Shown piece after piece: positions 1 to 8,337 of a stretch of 64,000 nt of DNA. The notes beneath the pieces are model-generated. The model made no database searches. It saw only the letters and a program-made list of their open reading frames with translations, and was not told the DNA's origin. The stretch is taken from contig NZ_JH992923.1 in NCBI RefSeq assembly GCF_000315425.1, positions 578,554 through 642,553 on the forward strand. The letters run 5' to 3'. The DNA is from Massilia timonae CCUG 45783 (GTDB lineage: Bacteria; Pseudomonadota; Gammaproteobacteria; Burkholderiales; Burkholderiaceae_D). The position numbers and the translations under genes are program-made. The stretch's first letter is position 1, and every line of letters starts with the position of its first letter.

Positions 1-726
1 GGGACAGCCGGCTGGTCGAGCCTGGAGGGCGAGCCAGGCAAGCCGTGGCGCCTGACCGCATCCGGCACGCAGTTCAGCTGGAAGGAGGAAGGCCTGTTCG
101 ATCTTGCCGGCACCCTGCTCGGGAATGGCATGCAGTGGTACCTGCCGGGCCGCGACTGGGGAACCTTCTACGTGTCGCAGCTGTACGATGTCGCAGGCAC
201 ATGCGAGGGGCGGCCAGTGAAGGGAATCATCACCCTCGACCAGGCCTGGATGGCCGAAGGCGGGGCGATCCACTTCCAGAAAGACCTCGTGGTCAACAAC
301 AAGATGCACGTGATCTGGTGGACCTTCGCCACCGTCTATACTGACGGCAGCTGGGACAGCGGGTCCTTCATGGTCGGGCACGGGAACCTGGGCTATGCCA
401 TCTTCCAGAACCACAAAGGGGAGATTCGCTGCACGACCGACATCGAGGGGCAGGTCGTCCACAAGCCGGGATCGTATTTCGTGGACAGCGCGCATATCGT
501 CCTGGACGGTGTCGAGCGCTGGGAGTTCCTACCTGATCCGAAGGGCGAAATGGTCGACTTCGTGGGCGGTTTCCCGATTACTGCCCAGCAGGAAGGGCGC
601 TGGCGCCGCGTCGGCGACACGCGCGAGCCCGATCGCTCCCTGGGCTGGGGCGAAACCGACCGGCGCAACGGCAGCGCGCGAGACGTACCCGGTGACGAGT
701 TGCCGACCGCAGGAGAATCCCCATGA
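1..726 (+). CDS. C-terminal part of an unrecognised protein, 5' end outside the window
   Basis: The reading frame is open from base 1 and ends at TGA 724-726, giving at least 241 residues. I do not firmly recognise the family. The many Trp and Gly residues and alternating hydrophobic strands (for example GRDWGTFYVSQLYD and HVIWWTFATVYTDGSW) suggest a beta-sandwich or lipocalin-like fold such as the CrtC/AttH group, but this is only an impression. The stop overlaps the next start (ATGA), so it is translationally coupled to the NTF2-like gene and belongs to the same operon. The first internal ATG (130) is unlikely to be the real start because homologous-looking sequence continues upstream of it. 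Confidence 0.6.
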   Translation, partial: GTAGWSSLEGEPGKPWRLTASGTQFSWKEEGLFDLAGTLLGNGMQWYLPGRDWGTFYVSQLYDVAGTCEGRPVKGIITLDQAWMAEGGAIHFQKDLVVNNKMHVIWWTFATVYTDGSWDSGSFMVGHGNLGYAIFQNHKGEIRCTTDIEGQVVHKPGSYFVDSAHIVLDGVERWEFLPDPKGEMVDFVGGFPITAQQEGRWRRVGDTREPDRSLGWGETDRRNGSARDVPGDELPTAGESP

Positions 727-1079
727 GCATGGACACGGATCCCATTCGCCGCTTCCTCCACACTCAGGCGGCATGCTGGAACGCCGGCGACAAGGCGGGT
801 TTCCTGTCGGCCTACCGCGAGGCCGCTCCGGCCGGATTGACCATCGAGTACGTCGGCCAGCCCGCTTCCGATGGCTGGCCGGTGCTGGACGCGATGTGGG
901 CCAGGCAGAACGCCGCCATCGCGATCGAAGAAGTGGCGCTGATCGTCAACGGAAACGAAGCCGCCTGCCATAACCGGAACCTGGTGAGGGGAACGGAGCG
1001 CGCCATCGAAACGATCGAGCTCTATCGCTTCGACAGCGAAGGGCGGCTAGCCGTGCGCTATTTCATCGCCAGGCCCTGA
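723..1079 (+). CDS. NTF2-like (SnoaL-type) small protein
   Basis: A 118-residue protein with the size and pattern of the NTF2-like/SnoaL fold: an N-terminal helix with a conserved Trp-Asn (AACWNAGDKAGF), then strands ending in the typical ELYRFDSEGRLAVRYF segment. Members are cyclases, isomerases, dehydratases or orphan binding proteins; steroid delta-isomerase belongs to the same fold. Its start overlaps the stop of the preceding gene by 4 bp. Its role is unknown; a cyclase or isomerase in the catabolic route is plausible. The fold call is good, the function is not determined. Confidence 0.7.
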   Translation: MSMDTDPIRRFLHTQAACWNAGDKAGFLSAYREAAPAGLTIEYVGQPASDGWPVLDAMWARQNAAIAIEEVALIVNGNEAACHNRNLVRGTERAIETIELYRFDSEGRLAVRYFIARP

Positions 1080-1097
1080 GCCTACCGTAGAAGTCAG

Positions 1098-1152
1098 TCG
1101 ACAATTTCCAGAAACCTGTATATATTGAACAGAAATAGCCATTCTGTACAAT
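1098..1152 (+). promoter_or_regulatory. Promoter with 27-bp palindromic operator (site 1)
   Basis: The palindrome TTGAACAGAA-N7-TTCTGTACAA lies at 1125-1151 and is the best copy in the window. It contains its own promoter-like pair, TTGAAC (1125-1130) and TACAAT (1147-1152), 16 bp apart. An alternative pair, TCGACA (1098-1103) and TATATT (1121-1126) with a 17-bp spacer, lies just upstream. It precedes the operon that starts with the CMD gene at 1253. Related copies occur near 9151, 10511, 24439, 27037, 34112, 35708 and 56668. Confidence 0.6.
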
Positions 1153-1252
1153 AATTCGAGCCGCGCCAGATCGTACGAGCGACTGCGGCACAGGAGACAT
1201 GGATGACCCGGCTACTGCAGTGTGCAGGCTGGCGTGCCGGCGGGAGACGGCC

Positions 1253-1768
1253 ATGACGCGCTTGCCAACCGTTCCGCTCGCCGGCTTCCCGCCATCGCTG
1301 GCTGCGGCCGTCGAGCGTGGACGCGCCAGCCGGATGCTCAGCTCGACTGTCCCGGTGCAGGTCTGGGCCCACCGCCCGGAGCTCGCCGAAGCCTGGCTCG
1401 CCACGCTCGAGGCAATCCATTCGCGCGGCCTGTTGCCCGGGCGACTGCGCGAACTGGTGCGGCTGAAAATCGCTTCCATCACGACGTGCAAGGCCTGTCA
1501 GCTGGCCCGCAAGGACGATGCGGTGAGCGAGGAGGACATCGCCTGCCTGGCATCCGGCGACGCGCGCTTCAGCCCGCCGGAACAGGCTGCCTTGCACTAT
1601 GCGGAGCTGTTCGCTGCCGATTACATGGCCATCGACGATGCCGTGTTCGACGCGCTCAAGCGCCACTACACCACGCCTGAAATCGTCGAACTGAACATGT
1701 TCTGTGCGCTGATGCTGGCAGGCGGGCGCATGACCTACGTGCAGCAGGCCTACGAGCCGGGGGCGTGA
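1253..1768 (+). CDS. Carboxymuconolactone decarboxylase/AhpD-like protein
   Basis: A 171-residue all-helical protein of the CMD family. The signature is RLKIASITTCKACQLAR with a CxxC pair, as in AhpD-type peroxidase/disulfide reductases, but the usual His after the CxxC is Arg. I chose ATG 1253 because GGGAGAC lies 4 bp upstream; an in-frame ATG at 1199 follows another GGAGAC with almost no spacing and would add 18 atypical residues. The stop overlaps the next start (TGATG). It may act in peroxide or thiol protection, or as a lactone or keto-acid enzyme in the pathway; sequence alone does not decide. Confidence 0.75.
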   Translation: MTRLPTVPLAGFPPSLAAAVERGRASRMLSSTVPVQVWAHRPELAEAWLATLEAIHSRGLLPGRLRELVRLKIASITTCKACQLARKDDAVSEEDIACLASGDARFSPPEQAALHYAELFAADYMAIDDAVFDALKRHYTTPEIVELNMFCALMLAGGRMTYVQQAYEPGA

Positions 1769-4041
1769 TGGACAAACCGATCCTCCACCAGATCCGGGTG
1801 ATCGAATTCGCCAGCGGCATCGCGGGACCGGCGGCCGGATTGCAGCTGTCCGAGGCCGGCGCGGAGGTGATCCGAGTCGAGACGCCCGCCATGTCGGACG
1901 ATACCGATTCGGTCCTGTTCTCCGTACTTAACCGCGGCAAGCAACGGCTCGCGCTCGACCTGGATACCCCGGCCGGCAAGGCGGCGCTGGCCTCACTGCT
2001 CAGGGGCGCCGACGTGCTGCTGCACGACCTCACCCCGGCGCAGGCCGCTGCGCATGGACTGGACGATGGGGCGCTGGCCGCCGTGAACCCGCAGCTGGTT
2101 GTGTCGGCGATCGGGGGCTGGCCGCGCAGGCATCCTCTGGCCGAGGCGCCGCCGCGCGAGACCCTGGTGCTGGCGCGGCTGGGATTGCTGGACGAGCAGC
2201 CCGGCCACCGTCCGGGCACGGTGTTCGTGCGCATGCCTTTTGCCGGCTGGCTCGCGGCCTGGTTCAGCGCCATCGGCGTGATGGCCCGGCTGGTAGCACG
2301 CCGCCGCGACGGCCGCGGCGGCACCGCGCATACCAGCCTGGCACAGGCGGCGCTCGCGCCGATGAGCATGCACTGGTCGCGGGCAGAACGCCCGACGCCG
2401 GTGTTCGCCAAGGGATTGTCCAAGGACACGCCGATCCCGCTGCACCGGTGCGCCGATGGCGCATGGGTGCACGTGCATTACTCGCCCGACGAGGCGCCCT
2501 GGATGGCGGAAGCGCTGGCCGGCATGGGCCCGGACGCCGTGGCGGCGGAAAACGCCAAGTACCCACCGAGTCACGTGGCGCCCAATTTCGGCGCGAACAA
2601 AGCCATCATGGCCACCCGGCCGGCATGCGACTGGGTCCGCCACTTCTGGGAACATGATGTCGCAGCCCAGGTCGCCGCCCCCTTCGGCGCAATCTACGCC
2701 AGCGCCCAGGCGCGCGCCAACGGCTACGTGGTCGAGGTCGAAGACCGCGAGCGGGGAAGGGTGCTGCAGCCGGGGCCGGCCTACCTGACCCAGCCGCCAC
2801 CGCGGGTGCGAGGGCCGCTGGCGGGTCGGGATCCCGCACCGCTTCCCGGAGCGCCGGCCACGTTGGCGGCGCCGGCGCCGGCGCCGCTACAGGCGGCTGG
2901 AATACCCATGCCGCCGCTGGCCGGGATGAAGGTGCTCGACCTGGGCGCCTACCTGGCCGGTCCCTTTGCCACCATGCTGCTGGCCGACCTCGGCGCCGAG
3001 GTCATCAAGGTCGAACCGCCGGCGGGCGACGCCATGCGGCGGCTGGAACGGATCTTCGCCGGAACCCAGCGCGGCAAGCTCGGCGTCGCGCTCAAGCTCG
3101 GCGAGGCCGGGGCACAGGAGGCGCTCGAGAAACTGGTGCGCTGGGCGGATGTCGTGCACCACAACATCCGCCTGCCCGCCGCGCGCAAGCTCGGCATCGA
3201 CCATGCGGCGCTCAGCCGGATCAACCCGGCCCTGGTGTTCTGCCACATCAGTTCCTATGGACCCGAGGGTGAGCAGAAGGACTGGCCGGGCTTCGACCAG
3301 CTGATGCAGGCGGCCTGCGGCTGGGAGGTCGAGTGCGGCGGCCAGGGCAATCCGCCGATGTGGCTGCGCTTCGGCGTGGGCGACTACCTGGCCGCGCTGT
3401 CGTCCGTGTTCGCGGTGCTGCTGGCGCATTACCGCCGGCTCGAAACCGGGGAAGGGCAGATGGTGGCCTCGTCCCTGCTCGGCGCCACCCTGCCGACGGT
3501 GGCCGAGGCCGTGATGCTGCCCGACGGCGCGATCACGCCGATCGCGCACCTCGACGCGGCCCAGACCGGGCTGTCGCCGGACCACCGGCTGTACGGCTGC
3601 AGCGATGGCTGGCTTGCGCTGGCCGCGTTCGACGGGCGCGAACGGGAGGCCCTGGCGCAGCTGGCCGGCGCGACGGTCCGGGAGCGCGAGGCGTGGTTCG
3701 CCGCACGGCCGCGGGAACTCGCGCTGGAAGCACTGCGCGGCGCCGGCGTGCCGTCCGAGCCGGTGCTGGAGTCGCAGGGCGAGGCCTTCCTCGACGACCC
3801 GGCCTGCGCTGCGGCCGGCCTGCATGCGCGCTACCGCCATGCGGTGTACGGAGAACTTGAACAGGTCGGCGCCTATTGGGACTTCGGCGACCTGCCATTG
3901 AAACTGGACCGTCCGCCGCCGGCGCTGGGCGAACACAGCGCCCAGGTCTGGGAGCGGCTCGGGTTCGGACCGGCCCAGGTCGATGCGCTGGAGCGCCAGG
4001 GGCTGACCGTCCTGAAGACCCCATCCACAGGAAACCCATGA
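1768..4041 (+). CDS. Tandem two-domain CaiB/BaiF (family III) CoA-transferase
   Basis: A 757-residue protein made of two family III CoA-transferase domains, roughly residues 1-345 and 372-745, joined by a Pro/Ala-rich linker; single-domain members are about 400 residues. Each half begins with the family's nucleotide-binding start (VIEFASGIAGPAAGLQLSEA and VLDLGAYLAGPFATMLLADL). The second half has the GFDQLMQA motif with the Asp expected to form the acyl-aspartyl intermediate (D510). The first half has no matching Asp there (LVLARLGLL), so it is probably structural or binding. It would activate an organic acid by CoA transfer. No acyl-CoA ligase is visible in the window, so this may be the entry step. 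It overlaps genes on both sides. Confidence 0.85.
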   Translation: MDKPILHQIRVIEFASGIAGPAAGLQLSEAGAEVIRVETPAMSDDTDSVLFSVLNRGKQRLALDLDTPAGKAALASLLRGADVLLHDLTPAQAAAHGLDDGALAAVNPQLVVSAIGGWPRRHPLAEAPPRETLVLARLGLLDEQPGHRPGTVFVRMPFAGWLAAWFSAIGVMARLVARRRDGRGGTAHTSLAQAALAPMSMHWSRAERPTPVFAKGLSKDTPIPLHRCADGAWVHVHYSPDEAPWMAEALAGMGPDAVAAENAKYPPSHVAPNFGANKAIMATRPACDWVRHFWEHDVAAQVAAPFGAIYASAQARANGYVVEVEDRERGRVLQPGPAYLTQPPPRVRGPLAGRDPAPLPGAPATLAAPAPAPLQAAGIPMPPLAGMKVLDLGAYLAGPFATMLLADLGAEVIKVEPPAGDAMRRLERIFAGTQRGKLGVALKLGEAGAQEALEKLVRWADVVHHNIRLPAARKLGIDHAALSRINPALVFCHISSYGPEGEQKDWPGFDQLMQAACGWEVECGGQGNPPMWLRFGVGDYLAALSSVFAVLLAHYRRLETGEGQMVASSLLGATLPTVAEAVMLPDGAITPIAHLDAAQTGLSPDHRLYGCSDGWLALAAFDGREREALAQLAGATVREREAWFAARPRELALEALRGAGVPSEPVLESQGEAFLDDPACAAAGLHARYRHAVYGELEQVGAYWDFGDLPLKLDRPPPALGEHSAQVWERLGFGPAQVDALERQGLTVLKTPSTGNP

Positions 4042-4775
4042 ACGACCTCGATTTTTCCGGAAAGACCGTCCTCGTCGTCGGCGGCTCCAGCGGCATCGGC
4101 AACGGCATTGCCCAGGCCTTCCGCGCGCGCGGCGCCGACGTGCACGTATGGGGCACGCGGCCGGGCGCCGGCGACTATGCCGGCGAGCCCGGCTCGGACC
4201 TGGAAGGCCTGCATTACGCCCGGGTCGACGTCGCCGACGCGGACGCCGTCGCCACGGTGGCAGTACCGTTCGACCGTCTCGACGTGCTGGTGTGCGCCCA
4301 GGGCATCGTGCGCTACCGGCGCGAGGAATTCAAGCTGCCCGCATTCCGCGAGGTCGTCAACGTGAACCTGGTCAGCCTGATGGCCTGCGGCGACCGCTTC
4401 CACGACATGCTCGCACGCGCGGGCGGTTCGATGATCATCGTCAGCTCGGCGGCCGCCTTCCACTCGACGGTCGGGACGCCGGCCTATAACGCATCGAAGA
4501 CAGGCGCGTTCGGCCTGACCCGCACGCTCGGCGAAGCCTGGGCCCGCGACGGCATCCGGGTCAACGGCATCGCACCGGGGCTGGTCGCGACAAAACTGAC
4601 CCGGGTCACCACGGATCGCCCCGAGCGGCTCGAAGCCTCGCTCAGGAAGATACCGCTGGGCCGCCTCGGCACGCCCGCCGACATGGCAGGTGCGGCGCTG
4701 TTCCTCGCTTCGCCGCTTGCGGCCTACGTGCTGGGGCAGACGCTGCTGGTCGACGGCGGCCTGTTGCTTGCATGA
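4038..4775 (+). CDS. SDR-family oxidoreductase
   Basis: A 245-residue classical short-chain dehydrogenase/reductase. It shows the N-terminal cofactor motif VVGGSSGIG, the catalytic Y150-x3-K154 (YNASK) with Ser upstream, and a C-terminal DGG. It would oxidise or reduce a hydroxyl or keto group with NAD(P). The start overlaps the CoA-transferase stop (ATGA), and 21 bp separate it from the acyl-CoA dehydrogenase, so it is part of the CMD-CoA-transferase-ACAD-kinase operon. Substrate unknown. Confidence 0.88.
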   Translation: MNDLDFSGKTVLVVGGSSGIGNGIAQAFRARGADVHVWGTRPGAGDYAGEPGSDLEGLHYARVDVADADAVATVAVPFDRLDVLVCAQGIVRYRREEFKLPAFREVVNVNLVSLMACGDRFHDMLARAGGSMIIVSSAAAFHSTVGTPAYNASKTGAFGLTRTLGEAWARDGIRVNGIAPGLVATKLTRVTTDRPERLEASLRKIPLGRLGTPADMAGAALFLASPLAAYVLGQTLLVDGGLLLA

Positions 4776-4796
4776 GACTGAACACGGGAGACTGAG

Positions 4797-6071
4797 ATGG
4801 CATGGGATTTCGAAACCGACGCGGCGTTCCAGGCCGAGCTGGACTGGATGGCGCAATTTGTACGCAACGAGGTGGCGCCGCTCGAGCATGTGCTGGGCAG
4901 CCCGTGGAATATCCACGATCCGCGCTTCGAACTGCTGGTGCGCCCGCTGCAGCGGCAGGTGCGCGAGCGCAGCCTGTGGGCCTGCCACCTCGGGCCGGAA
5001 CTGGGCGGCGCAGGTTTCGGCCAGGTCAAGCTCGGCCTGATGAACGAAATCCTGGGGCGCGCGCTGTTCGCGCCCATCGTCTTCGGCGCCCACGCGCCCG
5101 ATTCGGGCAATTGCGAAATCCTTGCGGCCTACGGCACGGAGGAGCAAAAGGCGCGCTTCCTGGCGCCGCTGCTGGCCAACGAAGTCGTTTCCTGCTTCGC
5201 CATGACCGAGCCGCAGGGCGGCGCCGACCCCAAGGTGTTCACCTCGCGCGCGGTAAGGGATGGCGACGACTGGGTCATCGACGGACAAAAATGGTTTGCA
5301 TCGAACGCACGCTACGCGGCATTCTTCATCGTCATGGCGGTCACCGATCCGGATGCGCCTGTCTACCAGGGCATGAGCATGTTCGTCGTGCCGGCCGATA
5401 CGCCGGGAATCGAGATCATCCGCAATGTCGGGGTCGCGGACGACCCGGAAGCCACCCACGCCTACCTGAATTTCGCCGGGGTGCGGGTGGGGGTCGATTG
5501 CATGCTGGGCGAACCGGGCGCCGCATTCGCCATTGCGCAGGTGCGGCTGGGAGGCGGCCGGGTGCACCATGCGATGCGCGTGATCGGCCAGGCTCAGGGC
5601 GCGCTCGACGCCCTGTGCGAGCGTGCGCTTTCGCGCAGCACGCAGGGCTCGCTCCTGGCGGACAAGCAGATGGTTCAGGAGAAGATCGCGGACGCCTGGA
5701 TCCAGCTCGAACAGTTCCGGCTGCTGGTCATGCGCACTGCCTGGCGCATCGACAAGTATCACGACTACCAGAAGGTACGCAAGGACATCGCCGCCGTGAA
5801 GGCGACCATGCCCAAGGTCCTCCACGACATCGCGTCGAGTGCGCTCCAGGTGCATGGCTCGATCGGCGTCTCGACCGAGATGCCCTTCGTCGGCCTGATC
5901 GTGCGTGCCTACCAGATGGGACTCGCGGACGGGCCGACCGAGGTGCACAAGGTGACCGTCGCGCGCCAGCTGTTGCGCGATTACGTAGCCTGTGAAGACC
6001 TGTTCCCCGATTACCATCGCCCGACCGCCGCCGCCGCCGCCGCGGAAAAATTCCGGCCGGTGCTGGGATGA
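4797..6071 (+). CDS. Acyl-CoA dehydrogenase, ACAD10/11-like
   Basis: A 424-residue FAD-dependent acyl-CoA dehydrogenase. The central FAD-binding segment is present (CFAMTEPQGGADPK, then WVIDGQKWFASNA), and the C-terminal segment LADGPTEVHKVTVARQLLRD resembles the ACAD10/ACAD11 group more than the usual GGTxEI ending. The stop overlaps an APH-type kinase gene by 4 bp. In ACAD11, and in the LvaA/LvaC pair of levulinate catabolism, a kinase phosphorylates a 4-hydroxyacyl-CoA and the dehydrogenase-fold partner removes phosphate to give the 3-hydroxy isomer. That chemistry is therefore a good guess here (inference). Confidence 0.85.
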   Translation: MAWDFETDAAFQAELDWMAQFVRNEVAPLEHVLGSPWNIHDPRFELLVRPLQRQVRERSLWACHLGPELGGAGFGQVKLGLMNEILGRALFAPIVFGAHAPDSGNCEILAAYGTEEQKARFLAPLLANEVVSCFAMTEPQGGADPKVFTSRAVRDGDDWVIDGQKWFASNARYAAFFIVMAVTDPDAPVYQGMSMFVVPADTPGIEIIRNVGVADDPEATHAYLNFAGVRVGVDCMLGEPGAAFAIAQVRLGGGRVHHAMRVIGQAQGALDALCERALSRSTQGSLLADKQMVQEKIADAWIQLEQFRLLVMRTAWRIDKYHDYQKVRKDIAAVKATMPKVLHDIASSALQVHGSIGVSTEMPFVGLIVRAYQMGLADGPTEVHKVTVARQLLRDYVACEDLFPDYHRPTAAAAAAEKFRPVLG

Positions 6072-7129
6072 GCGGCGCGGCCAACGAGACCAGGCCCGAC
6101 CTGGATGCGCTGGCGCGCTGGATGGATGCGCAGGGGATCGGGGCAGGGCAGCTGAGGCGCGTCACGGCGCTGACCGGCGGCACGCAGAACGTACTGCTGC
6201 GCTTCGAGCGCGGCACCGGACAGGCCTATGTGCTGCGCTGCCCGCGCCAGGGCGCGCCAGCGGAGGTTCAGCGCGGCTTCCTGCGCGAGGCACGGCTGCT
6301 GCAGGCGCTGTCCGGCAGCGCGGTGCCGCATCCGGCCCTGGTCGCGTCCTGCGCCGACGCGACCGTTCTGGGGGTGCCGTTCTACCTGATGGCGCCCGTC
6401 GACGGCTTCACGGCCACCCCGAATCCCCTGCGCGGGCGCTACGCCGAGCGTGCCGACTGGCGCCGGGAGATGGGCTTGTCGATGGTGGATGGCTTGCTGC
6501 GGCTTGCCGAGATCGACCCGTGCCGGGTCGGCCTGGATGATTTCGGCAAGCCCGACGGCTTCCTCGAGCGTCAGGTTCCGCGCTGGCTGCGCCACCTGGA
6601 CGCGTGCCGGCAGTACGCCGGCTGGCCGGGGCCGGAATCGCTGCCCGGCGTGGCGGAGGTGGCGCAGTGGCTGGGCGAACGGGTGCCGAAGCACTTCACT
6701 CCTGGCCTGCTGCATGGTGATTATCACCTCGGCAACGTGATGTTCAGGCACGACCGTCCGGTGCTGGCCGCGATCATCGACTGGGAGCTGGCCACGGTGG
6801 GCGATCCGCTGCTCGACCTGGGATGGCTGGTCGCCACCTGGCCCGATGCCGAGGGACGCGGCGCCGGGACGATCCGCGTCACGCCAGCGCAGGGACTGGC
6901 ATCGAGCGCTGAACTGGTTGAGCGCTACCGCGAAGGCAGCCGGCGCGACCTGTCGGCCTTCGACTGGTACCTCACGCTGGCGCGCTTCAAGCTGGGCATC
7001 ATGCTCGAAGCCAGTCATGCGCGGTCCTGCGCCGGCCAGGCGGACTATGGAACCGGTGTGCGGCACCATGCTTCGGCGCTACGCCTGCTCGGCCAGGCGC
7101 TGTCTTCGATCGAGGGGAGCCATGCGTAG
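6068..7129 (+). CDS. APH-family phosphotransferase (ACAD10/11 kinase-domain type)
   Basis: A 353-residue protein of the aminoglycoside phosphotransferase/choline kinase fold. It has an N-terminal glycine-rich segment (LTGGTQNVLLRFE), the Brenner-type catalytic loop HGDYHLGN (D218) and the metal-binding motif IIDWELATVGDPLLDLGWL. This spacing and the adjacent ACAD match the kinase half of ACAD10/11 and bacterial LvaA-like proteins, which phosphorylate 4-hydroxyacyl-CoA, rather than drug-resistance enzymes. The ATGA overlap with the ACAD gene supports a working pair. The 3' end overlaps the MFS gene by 8 bp. Confidence 0.82.
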   Translation: MSGAANETRPDLDALARWMDAQGIGAGQLRRVTALTGGTQNVLLRFERGTGQAYVLRCPRQGAPAEVQRGFLREARLLQALSGSAVPHPALVASCADATVLGVPFYLMAPVDGFTATPNPLRGRYAERADWRREMGLSMVDGLLRLAEIDPCRVGLDDFGKPDGFLERQVPRWLRHLDACRQYAGWPGPESLPGVAEVAQWLGERVPKHFTPGLLHGDYHLGNVMFRHDRPVLAAIIDWELATVGDPLLDLGWLVATWPDAEGRGAGTIRVTPAQGLASSAELVERYREGSRRDLSAFDWYLTLARFKLGIMLEASHARSCAGQADYGTGVRHHASALRLLGQALSSIEGSHA

Positions 7130-8300
7130 CGAACAAGTCCAGGCAGCGTCCGGGCACGGCGTGCTGGCGGCCATGGTCGCATGCCAGGTCGGCCTGCATG
7201 CCTGCGCCCAGGGTGTCCGGCTGGCCGCGCCGCTGGGCGTGCTGGCGCTGGGCCAGTCGGCCTGGTCGGTGGGGCTGGTGATGACGATGTTTGCCGTTTT
7301 CCCCGCCTTGCTGGCCTTGCCCGCAGGGCGCCTGGCCGACCGGCGCGGCTACCACCTCCCGGTGCGCATCGCGGCCTGCTGCGCGCTGGCGGGAACGCTG
7401 CTGGCGGCCGCATCGCAAAGCTTGTTCACGCTCTGTGCGGCTGCGGCCCTCAGCGGTGCGGGGTCGGGATTCGGGATGATCGCGATCCAGCGCAGCGCCA
7501 GCCGGCTCGCGAGCACCGATGCGGCGCGCCTGCAGGTGTTCAGCTGGATCGCGCTGGCGCCCGCAATCGCCGGCCTGGTCGGTCCCATGCTGGCCGGCGT
7601 GCTGATCGACAAGGCGGGATTTTCAGCAGCCTTCCTGGCGCTGGCGTCGTTGCCCGCGGCGACGCTGCTGGCCGCGCAGGCGGTTCCCGCCGAAGCCCCG
7701 CGCCCCGTCCCGGCGCCTGAGAAGCGTCGGGCCTCCGCCTGGGACCTGCTGCGGCTGGCCCCGTTCCGGCGCCTGCTGCTGGTCAGCTGGCTGATCTCGG
7801 TGTGCTGGGACGTCCACGGTTTCGCATTGCCGCTGCTCGGCGTCGAGCGAGGCCTGAGTGCCTCGGCGCTGGGCGCCGTGCTCGCTGCCTACGCGGCGGC
7901 CTCGATGCTGGTGCGCCTCCTGTTGCCGCTGCTGGCAGGGCGCTTGGCGAGCGGCACCCTGCTGGCGGGCGCGATGCTGCTCGCCTGCGCGGTATTCGCT
8001 GCGTATCCGCTTCTGCACAGCGCCTGGACCATGGCTGCCTGCGCGGCCGTGCTCGGCGTTGCGCTGGGCGTGGTGCAGCCGGCGATCCTCGCGTCGCTGC
8101 ACGACGTCGCGCCGCCCGGACGCCACGGCGAAGCGCTGGCGCTGCGCTCCATGGCGATCCACGCTTCGATGGCCGCGATGCCGCTGCTGTTCGGCGCCGT
8201 CGGGGCGGCCGCCGGCGCCACCGTCCTGTTCTGGCTGATGTCCGCAGCGCTCGGGGCGGGCGGCGTCCAGGCACGGCGCATCCGGCTGGCAGCGCCATGA
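7122..8300 (+). CDS. MFS transporter
   Basis: A 392-residue major facilitator with about 12 hydrophobic segments and the loop 2-3 signature GRLADRRGYHLPVR. It begins 8 bp inside the kinase gene at ATG 7122 and has a short central loop (PRPVPAPEKRRASAW) between the two six-helix halves. As the first carrier in the operon it probably moves the growth substrate or an intermediate across the inner membrane; direction and substrate cannot be read from sequence. Confidence 0.85.
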   Translation: MRSEQVQAASGHGVLAAMVACQVGLHACAQGVRLAAPLGVLALGQSAWSVGLVMTMFAVFPALLALPAGRLADRRGYHLPVRIAACCALAGTLLAAASQSLFTLCAAAALSGAGSGFGMIAIQRSASRLASTDAARLQVFSWIALAPAIAGLVGPMLAGVLIDKAGFSAAFLALASLPAATLLAAQAVPAEAPRPVPAPEKRRASAWDLLRLAPFRRLLLVSWLISVCWDVHGFALPLLGVERGLSASALGAVLAAYAAASMLVRLLLPLLAGRLASGTLLAGAMLLACAVFAAYPLLHSAWTMAACAAVLGVALGVVQPAILASLHDVAPPGRHGEALALRSMAIHASMAAMPLLFGAVGAAAGATVLFWLMSAALGAGGVQARRIRLAAP

Positions 8301-8337
8301 ACGGATCGATGGGAACAACCTACCTGAAGGAGAGAGC

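Noticed and set aside
1199..1252. Upstream ATG for the CMD protein
   Set aside because: The ribosome binding site is almost touching the ATG, while ATG 1253 has GGGAGAC at normal spacing and starts at family-like sequence.
3873..6017. Antisense open frame of 714 codons opposite the SDR and ACAD genes
   Set aside because: Low-complexity Arg/His/Gly-rich translation typical of GC-rich shadow frames; the + strand genes are clear family members.
6068..7129. Aminoglycoside-resistance gene
   Set aside because: APH fold is present, but the overlap with an ACAD10/11-like gene and the catabolic context make a metabolic kinase far more likely.
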